From Methanothrix harundinacea (lineage in GTDB: Archaea > Halobacteriota > Methanosarcinia > Methanotrichales > Methanotrichaceae): a stretch of 44,591 nt of DNA. Where the stretch lies: NCBI GenBank assembly GCA_002506535.1, contig DAXT01000016.1, positions 1 to 44,591 on the forward strand, written 5' to 3'. Shown here one piece after another: positions 24,410-31,642 of the stretch; position 1 is the stretch's first letter; every line of letters starts with the position of its first letter. Position numbers and translations under genes: made by a program. The notes beneath the pieces are model-generated. The model did not search any database, was not told the DNA's origin, and saw only the letters and a list, made by a program, of their open reading frames with translations.

Positions 24410-24655
24410 TTATAGTTCCAAAATTGGAGTATCTCTCCCTCTTACGGAAACTGCCGAATGCTTATAATCGATCTTCAAGTCCTCAAGCGCGTAGATCTCA
24501 GGCTCGCTATTGAGAAACTCGGCGAGGGTAGCTTCAGCCAGCTTCATTATACCCCTCGTCTCCTCCTCCCTGGTGAGGTCTTCCAGGTATCCAGTTTTAG
24601 AGTTAGGGGGATCTGCGGGCTGCCTTCTCGTCTCTGCCCCATCGCTGGCCGTCAT
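24410..24655 (-). CDS. Orphan antitoxin paralogue
   Basis: The 81-residue protein is a paralogue of the PemK-associated antitoxin at 21831-22028. It shares RRQP, DLT.EEE.RGIMKLAEA.LAEFL..EP.IY.L.DLK and the same position relative to the downstream RM-3' module on the other strand. It has 16 extra C-terminal residues (HSAVSVRGRDTPILEL) where the other copy stops. No PemK-like gene follows; the next gene on that strand is DUF4258. It appears to be an antitoxin left without its toxin. Confidence 0.75.
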   Translation of the reverse strand: MTASDGAETRRQPADPPNSKTGYLEDLTREEETRGIMKLAEATLAEFLNSEPEIYALEDLKIDYKHSAVSVRGRDTPILEL

Positions 24656-24689
24656 GGAGATATGAAGGCGCAAAAATGGTAAATAACTT

Positions 24690-25298
24690 TTGGAGCAACC
24701 AAAAAAACAGCGACTTAAGCGCCCTCTGTTCCTCATCCGCCGCATCCACTTCTCCACCCCCGAGGCCGACCGCCGCCGCCTGGCGGAGGAGCTGATGGGC
24801 CTTTGCGCCGCCGGCCGGTTCGATGAAGTCCTGGAGGCGGTCGACGGTTGCCTGCCGCAGGATGCCGAGGGCGAGTTCATCGCCGGGAGCGAGAGGTCCG
24901 ACGTCGTCGCCGACCTGCTCGCCCATTTAGCCGAGGAGATGATCCGGATGAACCGGGAGAAGCAGGAGGAGATCCGGGGCTTCCTCGCGTGGCTTGAGGA
25001 TTTCACCGGCACCAGGGTCGCCGACCTCTCGAACAAGACGAAGGTTCAGGCCTACTACGAGATCGAGTTCTCGGAGCTATTGGCCGTCCTCAAGAAGAAC
25101 AGGGGCAAGCTCGTCGTCGACCCCGGCCGCCGGGCCTTCGGCGAGGACCTGCGGCGGGAATACTCGGCGTCGGTGGAGAAGCTCGCGCCGCTGCTGCTGC
25201 GGATCGGGGAGGTCGACAGGCTCATCGATGCGATCGTGTACCGGCTCTACGGCCTATCGGAGGCGGAGGTCGATATCGTCGAGGGGAGCCTCCCGTGA
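24690..25298 (+). pseudogene. Restriction-methylase C-terminal fragment, copy 3
   Basis: The open frame of 202 residues from TTG 24690 (EQPKKQRLKRP...) runs into the C-terminal domain of the restriction-methylase from FSTPEADRRRL onward, ending EVDIVEGSLP. Substitutions relative to copy 1 are few and mostly conservative, and the frame is intact. The nuclease, methylase and target-recognition domains are missing. The N-terminal ~15 codons come from the segment shared with copy 2. Whether it is expressed is unknown; a relic of a lost second restriction gene is the simplest reading. Confidence 0.85.
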
Positions 25299-25412
25299 TC
25301 TATTTTCTGCCCTGGGGCCGGTGGCGGAGGGGGCGTCCTCTTCCGGGGGCCTGCGGGTGGCTTGCGCCGCCCGGCGCTGCGGCGCCGGGCGGTCGGACGA
25401 CGGGATCGAGAG
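24735..25412 (+). repeat. RM-3' module copy 3
   Basis: Full homologue of copy 1 including the coding segment, the tail beginning TCTATTTTCTGCCC, the hairpin and CGGACGACGGGATCGAGA. Its non-coding tail continues into the sequence also found after copy 4. Confidence 0.9.
25367..25392. repeat. GC hairpin element, copy D
   Basis: Inverted repeat CCGCCCGGCGC / GCGCCGGGCGG with loop TGCG, followed by CGGACGACGGGATCGAGA. Confidence 0.9.
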
Positions 25413-25510
25413 ATGGAGGGAGGAGGGGCGCTTTGGCGGTGGCGCCCGGGGTAGGTCGTCAGAGCTGCTCTGCGCGGATGGGCCATGGTGGGGGCCGCGC
25501 CCTTGAACCC

Positions 25511-25738
25511 CTAAGCTGTGACGTACTCGCGGATCTCGACTTTGGCCCCCGCTTTCGCCGCCGCCTCCGCCGACGTCAGAAGCTCTGAAGCTACCTTTTC
25601 GTCGACGTAAGCCTCGCCGCAGATCTCGCAGATCTGGGCGGGGACCCCTTTGGTCACCATGATCAGACCGTCCCGCTCCAGGGTGACGGTCGTCGTCCCC
25701 GGCTCCGTCGAGCCCTTTTTACAGATGAGGCACCTCAT
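25511..25738 (-). CDS. YgiT-type zinc-finger antitoxin, second copy without toxin
   Basis: The 75-residue protein is identical in sequence to the YgiT-type protein at 23806-24033. Its Shine-Dalgarno (GAGGAGAAG) is retained because the duplication includes the last 25 bases of DUF4258, but the toxin gene itself is gone. In the reading frame of that remnant, codons upstream encode an unrelated open stretch (RIDEIERWLKTSIVGTL), possibly the tail of another lost gene. It may supply extra antitoxin to the complete module or simply be a passenger. Confidence 0.85.
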   Translation of the reverse strand: MRCLICKKGSTEPGTTTVTLERDGLIMVTKGVPAQICEICGEAYVDEKVASELLTSAEAAAKAGAKVEIREYVTA

Positions 25739-26140
25739 GATCTTCTCCTCGACAAATCCAAAGTCCCAACGATACTGGTCTTAAGCCATCGTTCTATCTC
25801 ATCTATTCTTCTTGCCCTCGGATGGAGGCGCCGCCCGGCTCGGTTCAGCGCCGGGCGGCCGGACGACGGGATCGAGATGGTGGGAGGAGGGGCGCGGGGG
25901 CGGGGAGGGCCGAGGGCGCATGAGGGGGGAGGTCGTCAGATCCTTCCAGCTCTCAAGGGATCGTCGAGGAGGTTAGTACCCCCGAAGAGGATAGTATTTT
26001 GAGTCAGCCCCTGGGCACAATAGAAAGAACTTCTCCCGTCATCTTTCCAACAACCCCGGCCAAATCTCTTTTGACGCAACCTATTAGTACATCATCCCTT
26101 CAACCTTTGAATTGAGGATTGATTCCTCAGGATGCGAATC
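25739..26140. other. Gene-free stretch at the right edge of the defence island
   Basis: I see no credible gene here. It contains the end of the second segmental duplication (to 25759), the last hairpin element at 25831-25858 and GC-rich sequence to about 25950. The remainder is more balanced and leads up to the radical SAM gene. No transposase, integrase or tRNA fragment is visible. A minus-strand frame of at least 27 codons (about 25739-25820) joins the DUF4258 remnant. Confidence 0.6.
25831..25858. repeat. GC hairpin element, copy E (isolated)
   Basis: A variant inverted repeat CCGCCCGGC / GCCGGGCGG with a 10-nt loop, followed by CGGACGACGGGATCGAGA. The coding part of the module is absent, so the hairpin with its tail occurs alone. 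Confidence 0.8.
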
Positions 26141-27058
26141 ATGAACCACCTCTTCGGCCCCGTCCCCTCCAGGAGGCTCGGCCTCTCCCTGGGGGTCGAC
26201 CTCCTCCCCTTCAAAACCTGCACCCTCGACTGCGTCTACTGCCAGCTGGGGCCGACGACCTGCCTCACCCTCGATCGGGAGCGGCGCGTCTCCCCCGCCG
26301 ACGTCCTGGAGCAGATCAGGTCCAGGGCTGAGGCGGTCGGGGAGGGGCGAGAGGAGGAGTTCGACTACCTCACCCTCGCCGGCTCCGGGGAGCCCCTCCT
26401 CCACCGCGGCCTCGACGAGATCATCCGGGGGGCGAAGGAGGCGGTCGATAAACCCATCGCCCTCCTGACGAACGGGACCCTCTTCTTCCGCGACGACGTC
26501 CGGCGGGAGGTTCTGGAGGCGGACCTGATCATACCCTCCCTGGACGCCGCCACAACGGCGACCTTCGAGAGGGTCAACCGCCCCCACCCCGACCTTTCCA
26601 TCGAGGAGGTCATCGGGGGGCTCGTCCGCCTCCGGGAGGAGTATTCCGGCGAGATCTGGCTGGAGGTGATGCTCGTCAAGGGGATAAACGACTCCGAGGC
26701 CCCCCTCATCGCCGAGGCGGCCGAGAGGATCGGCGCCGATCGGGTCCAGCTCAACACCGTGGTCAGGCCTCCTGCGGAGCCTGTCCAGCCCCTCTCCCCC
26801 GAGGAGATGGAGGCGATGCTGGAGATCTTCTCCGGCGCCGAGGTGATCGCCGACTGGCCCAGAGAGGGCTCGAAGGGGACCGGAGCTCTGATCGTCGACC
26901 TCCTGGCCCGGCGGCCCTGCACCCTGGAGGAGCTGGCGGCCCTCACCGCCCTTCATAGAAACGAGATATTGAAGTATCTGGAGGTCCTGGAGACGGCGGG
27001 GAAGATATCGAGGCTCCGCCACCGCGGGGTATTGTACTTCCAGGCCCCGGACCGATGA
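26141..27058 (+). CDS. Radical SAM protein with C-terminal winged-helix-like domain
   Basis: The ~305-residue protein has the radical SAM cluster motif CTLDCVYCQ (C-x3-C-x2-C), preceded by FGPVPSRRLGLSLGVDLLPFKTC. The SAM-binding GSGEPLLH segment and later strands (IALLTNGTLF, ADLIIPSLDA) of the partial TIM barrel follow. The last ~70 residues (LLARRPCTLEELAALTALHRNEILKYLEVLETAGKI) look like a winged helix. It belongs to the COG0731-like radical SAM group common in archaea; the substrate is unknown. ATG 26141 has AGGATG upstream; ATG 26132 is the alternative. It is transcribed in the same direction as the Mrp ATPase but 185 bp apart. Confidence 0.82.
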   Translation: MNHLFGPVPSRRLGLSLGVDLLPFKTCTLDCVYCQLGPTTCLTLDRERRVSPADVLEQIRSRAEAVGEGREEEFDYLTLAGSGEPLLHRGLDEIIRGAKEAVDKPIALLTNGTLFFRDDVRREVLEADLIIPSLDAATTATFERVNRPHPDLSIEEVIGGLVRLREEYSGEIWLEVMLVKGINDSEAPLIAEAAERIGADRVQLNTVVRPPAEPVQPLSPEEMEAMLEIFSGAEVIADWPREGSKGTGALIVDLLARRPCTLEELAALTALHRNEILKYLEVLETAGKISRLRHRGVLYFQAPDR

Positions 27059-27061
27059 GAT

Positions 27062-27243
27062 CATCCGGCTGCTGCGGCCTGATCTCGGCGCCGGGAGCCG
27101 GTCCGGTCGGAGCGGACAGGTCCGGTCGGCCTGTCGCTCTGTCGCCTCGTTGCTCCGTCGCCTGGTCGCTCGGTCGCCAGGACGGTCGGCCGGCATAGAA
27201 CGATAACCATTATGATCCTCGAATTTAGAAAGATGGTGTTCCC
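27062..27243. other. Intergenic region with degenerate GTCGCTCNGTCGCC repeats
   Basis: Between about 27130 and 27190 the sequence consists of imperfect repeats of the type GTCGCTCTGTCGCCTCG. This is followed by an AT-richer promoter-like segment (GATAACCATTATGATCC) about 35-45 nt before the Mrp start. No gene is visible. Confidence 0.5.
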
Positions 27244-28122
27244 ATGGAAGAATGCGATGCCAACTGCGAATCCTGCGCTACAAAAGGAACCTGCACAGAC
27301 CCGAGAAAGGAGATGGAAGCCCAGCTGCGGGCCGTCTCCACCAGGATGGGAAGGGTGAAGCACAAGATCATGGTCGCCAGCGGCAAAGGCGGCGTCGGGA
27401 AGAGCACCGTCGCCGTCAACCTCGCCCGGTCCCTCCAGGCCCGGGGCTACCGGGTGGGAGTCCTGGACGCCGACATAACGGGCCCCAGCACGGCGATGCT
27501 ACTGGGGGTCGAGGGCGAAAGGCTCTCCGCCGGGCCCGGCGGGATAGAGCCCGTCGACTCCAGGGGTGTGAAGGCGATATCCATGGCCTTCGCCCTCTCG
27601 GACTCCAGCTCCGCCGTCGTCTGGCGGGGTCCCATGAAGATGGCGGCGATAAAGCAGTTCCTCTCCGACGTCTCCTGGGGCGACCTCGACTTCCTCATCA
27701 TCGACCTGCCGCCGGGGACGAGCGACGAGCCCCTCAGCGTCGTCCAGCTCCTGCCGGATCTCACCGGGGCCATCATCGTCACCACCCCCCAGGAGGTAGC
27801 CCTCCTCGACTCCAGGAAGGCCGTCAACATGGTCAGGTCGATGAAGGTCCCCGTCCTCGGGATCGTCGAGAATATGAGCGGCCTCGTATGCCCCCACTGC
27901 GGCGAGGTGATCGAGATATTCAAGACCGGCGGCGGCAAGAGGGCGGCGCAGGAGCTTGGCGTCCCATTCCTGGGGGCGATACCCCTCGACCCGGAGGTCG
28001 CCCCCCTGGGAGACGACGGTGTCGCCTTCGTCGAGAGGAAGACCGCCGCGGCGGAGAGCTTCGAGAAGGCCGTCGACAGGATCCTCGAAGAGGTTGAGAA
28101 GACGAGGAAGGCGGATCTTTAG
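27244..28122 (+). CDS. Mrp/Nbp35-family Fe-S cluster carrier ATPase
   Basis: The 292-residue P-loop ATPase has an N-terminal Cys array ECDANCESCATKGTC (C-x3-C-x2-C-x5-C) like Nbp35. The deviant Walker A ASGKGGVGKSTVAVNLA, the VLDADITGPS segment, LIIDLPPGTSDEP and the CPHC pair (VCPHCGEVIEIF) typical of Mrp/ApbC carriers follow. These proteins bind and deliver [4Fe-4S] clusters in the cytoplasm. Archaea with many Fe-S enzymes, such as methanogens, carry several. GGTG precedes the ATG at 27244. It is separated from secG by about 90 bp and is convergent with it. Confidence 0.9.
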   Translation: MEECDANCESCATKGTCTDPRKEMEAQLRAVSTRMGRVKHKIMVASGKGGVGKSTVAVNLARSLQARGYRVGVLDADITGPSTAMLLGVEGERLSAGPGGIEPVDSRGVKAISMAFALSDSSSAVVWRGPMKMAAIKQFLSDVSWGDLDFLIIDLPPGTSDEPLSVVQLLPDLTGAIIVTTPQEVALLDSRKAVNMVRSMKVPVLGIVENMSGLVCPHCGEVIEIFKTGGGKRAAQELGVPFLGAIPLDPEVAPLGDDGVAFVERKTAAAESFEKAVDRILEEVEKTRKADL

Positions 28123-28209
28123 ATAACCCGCCGAAAGATGGGATCAGAGACGACCGGAAGATCTGAACGAAAAGAGCTGATGGGGGGGGAGTATGGCCCG
28201 GGCCTCCCC

Positions 28210-28383
28210 TCAGGGCCAGAGCCCGAAGTAGAAGTTCATCGCCAGAATTACAAACCCTATCCCCGCGCTGAAAGCGATGACGGCTTTTGGGTTGAGCTTT
28301 ATCGCCGTATCGTCAGCATCGAAATACCTCATGAGGCCTGCAGAGGACATCAGCCCGCTGCCCTCAGACTTCTTCTTCGCCAT
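28210..28383 (-). CDS. secG: Preprotein translocase subunit SecG (Sec61 beta)
   Basis: This 57-residue gene is below usual length cut-offs. The product starts MAKKKSEGSGLMSSAGL, continues with RYFDADDTAIKLNPKAVI and ends in one membrane helix (AFSAGIGFVILAMNFYFGLWP). This is the standard archaeal Sec61-beta form: a basic Ser/Gly-rich N-terminus, the AGLMRYF motif and a single tail helix. GGAGGT sits 5 nt before the ATG. It is the accessory subunit of the SecYEG channel; secE lies 19 kb away. It follows the NosD-like gene by 44 bp on the same strand, with TTTATGG as a weak promoter candidate. Confidence 0.92.
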   Translation of the reverse strand: MAKKKSEGSGLMSSAGLMRYFDADDTAIKLNPKAVIAFSAGIGFVILAMNFYFGLWP

Positions 28384-28427
28384 GTAGACCTCCTATTCCA
28401 TAAACCCCTTCAAGTACGTTTCGGCTG

Positions 28428-30191
28428 CTACTTCCATCCGTCCCTCTCCCCGAAGGGGTAGTAGTCGGCGGCCGTATACCCTATCAGCCTTGGAGAGGAC
28501 TGGCACGGGTTTCCTGTGCAGGAATGGTCGGACCAGTAGTTTCCGCCCTTCAAGATCCCCCAGTCCCAGAGGTTCTCGCCGTCGTCCTCCGCCTGGACTC
28601 CGTTCTCTATCAGGTTGTTCCTGTAGACGATGGACCCCGACGACTCCACCAGGGCGATGCCGACCCCGTTTCTTTCAATCGAGTTTCCTGTGATCTCGGT
28701 CTCGTTGGATGATCGGATCCTGATCCCCGCCGCCCCGTTCTCGTCGGCTCCGTTCATCCTGACCCTGTTCGAATCAGATCCGAGGACGGAGAGGCCGTCC
28801 CTCTCGTTTCTGCAGAGGGTGTTTCTTTCGATGAGGTTTCCGTCGGACTCCACCAGGAGGATCCCGCTGTACCTGTTATCGCAGACCCGGTTTCCCGCGA
28901 TCTCGTTATTGATAGAGGCCTCAAAGCGCATCCCATAGCCGCCTGATACGGTGTTATTTTTGATACTGCACCCCTGGGAGCTGCGGACGAAGAGGGCGTC
29001 GTTGGAGACGGTGCTCTCTTTGACGACGCAGCCCTCGCAGAAGGCGAGGGTTATGTGGCCGAACTCCCGCCCCGATACAACTTCACCGGATCGACGGTAG
29101 AGGTACAGGATCGGCTTTCCGTCGATCTGGTTTGATTCAGGGATATTGTTATCGAAGCTCTCCTCCGTCGAGCCGTCGACGTAGAGCCCCCACCGGACCC
29201 CTGCCATGACGTTGCCGACGATGTCGTTTCCAGAAGATTCGGTGACGACGATCCCGTTCGCCGATTCTTCGATCCTGTTATTGTCGAGGAGGTTATCTAT
29301 CGACCCCCCCGAGACCATGATCCCGGAATCGATCCCACCGAGCAGGTTCTCGACGATCCTGTTCTCGGAAGAGGAGAAGAGGGCGATCCCGTTCGTCGAG
29401 TTGGAGATGGAGTTCTTCTCGACGATGTTCTTGGAAGCGAGGTTGAGGGCTATGGCGGTGGAGGCGTTCTCAAACTCGGACCCCCGGATGACGTTCCCCT
29501 GGGCTGCTGCCTCCAGGAGAACCCCGTATCCGCAGTCGATCATGGTGTTTCCTTCAAAGACGTTGTCCTGGCTCCCGGTGATCAGGTATATCCCCCGGGT
29601 GCACCCCACAGCCCTGCTCTCAGAGATGGAGTTCTTCGACGAGGAGTTGAGGAGGGCAGCCGCCAGGATCGACCCCTCGGCGACGTTCCCCCGGATGGAG
29701 TTCCCGGAAGAAGAGAGCAGGACGATCCCGCCGTAGCCGCCGACCTGCCGGTTATTCTCGAGGACGTTGCCTGAGGAGGCGTTGAGGAATATACCGTGGA
29801 CGTTATTCTCGAGGACGTTACCTCTTATCTCGTTGCCGTTGGACGCCACATATATCCCGGGGCCGGCGAACTCCGAGATGGTGATCCCCTCTATTCTGCA
29901 GCCGTCCGCCAGAACCTCAATCCCGATATCGCTTCCGTCCCCCACGAGTCTTATCTCGCCCGCCTCACCCCGGGGGGGCATCAATATCAGACTCTTCTCC
30001 AGGACGATATTCTCCCGATAAGTCCCGGCCTTAACGTATATCGTGTCTCCGTCCTTTGCCGTGGCGACCGCCTCCCCTATGGAGCGGTACTGGGCGTAGC
30101 CGTCGTCGTCGACTATGTACATCCTGGCTTCGGCCCCGACGAAGGTCCCCGCCGACATGATGATCAAGATCGCTACCGTCAATCTCAGCAT
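28428..30191 (-). CDS. Secreted NosD-like right-handed beta-helix protein
   Basis: The ~587-residue protein has a signal peptide (MLRLTVAILIIMSAGTFVGAEA). It is followed by the entry motif YIVDDDGYAQYRSIGEAVATAKDGDTIYVKAGTY and then about 18 parallel beta-helix turns with the pattern N.I.GN....N..GI.L..S..N. This is the NosD/pectate-lyase-like fold of extracellular archaeal proteins, which may bind sugars or copper; the ligand is unknown. It ends with a conserved GNYWSDHSC..NP motif followed by the DYYPFG sequence typical of this family. GAGGTGG precedes ATG 30191; the frame extends upstream to 30266, but that would bury the signal peptide. Confidence 0.85.
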   Translation of the reverse strand: MLRLTVAILIIMSAGTFVGAEARMYIVDDDGYAQYRSIGEAVATAKDGDTIYVKAGTYRENIVLEKSLILMPPRGEAGEIRLVGDGSDIGIEVLADGCRIEGITISEFAGPGIYVASNGNEIRGNVLENNVHGIFLNASSGNVLENNRQVGGYGGIVLLSSSGNSIRGNVAEGSILAAALLNSSSKNSISESRAVGCTRGIYLITGSQDNVFEGNTMIDCGYGVLLEAAAQGNVIRGSEFENASTAIALNLASKNIVEKNSISNSTNGIALFSSSENRIVENLLGGIDSGIMVSGGSIDNLLDNNRIEESANGIVVTESSGNDIVGNVMAGVRWGLYVDGSTEESFDNNIPESNQIDGKPILYLYRRSGEVVSGREFGHITLAFCEGCVVKESTVSNDALFVRSSQGCSIKNNTVSGGYGMRFEASINNEIAGNRVCDNRYSGILLVESDGNLIERNTLCRNERDGLSVLGSDSNRVRMNGADENGAAGIRIRSSNETEITGNSIERNGVGIALVESSGSIVYRNNLIENGVQAEDDGENLWDWGILKGGNYWSDHSCTGNPCQSSPRLIGYTAADYYPFGERDGWK

Positions 30192-30314
30192 AGGTCCACC
30201 TCGGCATAGAGCCCTCCAATCCATAATACATCTTTCCATCAAAATCTGATCCATCCCCCCGTCCAAAAATCTTATCTACGGTCCAGAGCATAAGTCCCGT
30301 TGTTGGTGATCGGG

Positions 30315-30512
30315 TTGACAAAAGCGGCATCTCACAAGCACTGCATCGTCTGCGGGAAGACCATCGAAGAGACGGATAGCTTCTGCGACGAGGTCTGCGA
30401 GTCGAAGTACAGATCCGCCCAGAGACGCCAGACGCTATTCTTCCTCGTCTTCATCGGCCTGTTAATCCTGATGCTCATAGTTCCCGTCATATTGAAGGCG
30501 CCCCAGGGTTGA
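30315..30512 (+). CDS. DUF2116-type Zn-ribbon membrane protein
   Basis: The 65-residue protein has an N-terminal Zn-ribbon, HKHCIVCGKTIEETDSFCDEVCESKY (CxxC plus CxxxC), and a single C-terminal membrane helix (TLFFLVFIGLLILMLIVPVIL). This is the DUF2116 layout common in methanogens; the function is unknown. TTG 30315 was chosen because GGTGAT lies 4 nt upstream; TTG codons at 30300 and 30303 are alternatives. It is followed after 6 bp by the next secreted-protein gene, so the two probably form an operon. Confidence 0.75.
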   Translation: MTKAASHKHCIVCGKTIEETDSFCDEVCESKYRSAQRRQTLFFLVFIGLLILMLIVPVILKAPQG

Positions 30513-30518
30513 AATCCC

Positions 30519-30950
30519 ATGAGATCTTCCAAGGTCATCATCCTATTCCTCTTCGTCCTCGCAGGACCGGCCTTAGCCGACCGGGGGAGAGATTACATTC
30601 AGGTCCAGGAGGTGACGATGTCCCTTCAGGACGGCGATGCCGTCTTCGACGTCAAGTTCAGCCTTGACACCTTCGCGAAGATCTACGTCCTGGCCCTGGG
30701 GACCAAGTACATCGAGCCGGAGCTGATGGACCTCTTCTCCGACTTCGATAACGTGACGGTGAGAAAGAGCGGGCCCAATATGGCGGTCCTCGTTTCTAAG
30801 GGAGCCGGCGATTTCAGGAGCGGATACTACCTCTACGACTCCAGAGATCTCGGATACCAGGTTCCAAAGCTGACCGTAGTCTATCCGGGGCGCCTCTCCA
30901 GGACCTTCTACCAGGTATCCGCCACCCCTAGCGTCTTCTCCGAGGCGTGA
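30519..30950 (+). CDS. Secreted protein of unknown function
   Basis: The 143-residue protein has a signal peptide (MRSSKVIILFLFVLAGPALA) and a ~120-residue extracellular domain with alternating strands, including VFDVKFSLDTFAKIYVLALGTKYIEPELMDLF and GYYLYDSRDLGYQVPKLTVVYP. It has no cysteines and no membrane anchor. I do not recognise the family. It starts 6 bp after the DUF2116 gene, suggesting coexpression and perhaps joint export or envelope function. Confidence 0.65.
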   Translation: MRSSKVIILFLFVLAGPALADRGRDYIQVQEVTMSLQDGDAVFDVKFSLDTFAKIYVLALGTKYIEPELMDLFSDFDNVTVRKSGPNMAVLVSKGAGDFRSGYYLYDSRDLGYQVPKLTVVYPGRLSRTFYQVSATPSVFSEA

Positions 30951-31062
30951 AGAGCAGGGGCTCTGCGCCTCTTCGCCGACTCCCTCCTCCACCGCGCCGC
31001 CATCCCCCCGGCGGAAGGCGAGAGAAAGAGAGATAAGATACCCGAGCCTTCCATCTTCCAGC

Positions 31063-31518
31063 ATGAACGAGGAGCCATTCACCTTCATCCCCATAGGCGT
31101 CGTCCATTCCGACTTCGGCGAGCCTGCCGACCCCAAGACGGCAAGATGCTCCCTCTCCACCCTCGAGATATATGAGAAGTACCTCTTGGCCCTTTCGGGG
31201 ATCGAGAAGTACCGCTTCATCTTCGTCATCTACCATATCCACAGGGCCCTCGGATACGACCTTCTGGTCCACCCCATGGGGGACGAGTCGATCCCGAAGA
31301 GGGGGCTCTTTGCCACCAGAACCCCCCGAAGGCCCAACCCCATCGGCCTGACGGTGGTGGAGGTCCTGAACGTCGAAGGAAACAAGATCACCGTAACCGG
31401 CCTCGACGCCCTGGACGAAAGCCCCATCCTGGACATAAAGCCTTACGAAGAGCACTTCGACTCCCCAAAAGGGGTGGAGGCGGAGAGGGATCCGGATTAC
31501 AGGCCAACGGACGGCTGA
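31063..31518 (+). CDS. trmO: tRNA (N6-threonylcarbamoyladenosine(37)-N6)-methyltransferase TrmO
   Basis: The 151-residue protein matches the TsaA/TrmO (UPF0066) beta-barrel family: FIPIGVVHSDF at the N-terminus, SALGYDLLVHP-like core, GLFATRTPRRPNPIGLTVVEVL as the SAM-binding signature and LDIKPY near the C-terminus. It methylates t6A37 of ANN-decoding tRNAs. Archaeal homologues lack the C-terminal extension of the E. coli protein, as here. GATAAGATACC at about 31031-31041 could be a TATA box about 27 nt before ATG 31063, implying a leaderless message. Confidence 0.9.
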   Translation: MNEEPFTFIPIGVVHSDFGEPADPKTARCSLSTLEIYEKYLLALSGIEKYRFIFVIYHIHRALGYDLLVHPMGDESIPKRGLFATRTPRRPNPIGLTVVEVLNVEGNKITVTGLDALDESPILDIKPYEEHFDSPKGVEAERDPDYRPTDG

Positions 31519-31642
31519 GGGTGCCCCCCTATCCCCGGAAGGGGCGGGGATGGTAGGGGTGGGAGAGGGGCTGGACGGCCGTCTTCATACCGGAAAGATC
31601 TTAATATCGGAGCGGGTTAAATAAAGTCCAGAGGTGAAATAT

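Larger units (their letters stand above)
25367..25759. repeat. Segmental duplication, unit 2 (pairs with 23663-24054)
   Basis: Near-identical to 23663-24054, including an identical YgiT-type protein. The right edge falls 25 bases into the DUF4258 gene, after which the sequences are unrelated. Confidence 0.9.

Noticed and set aside
22109..25298. Modules 2 and 3 considered as independent intact restriction genes
   Set aside because: Neither has a nuclease, SAM or NPPW motif upstream; the preceding sequence is antitoxin genes on the other strand.
20701..25877. Island considered as an integron or transposon
   Set aside because: No integrase, transposase, terminal inverted repeats or target-site duplications were found in the window. 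Resemblance to a cassette array is noted only as a hypothesis.
28138..28461. Plus-strand frame of 107 codons opposite secG
   Set aside because: The minus strand encodes a complete SecG with a strong Shine-Dalgarno; the plus-strand frame has no recognisable features.
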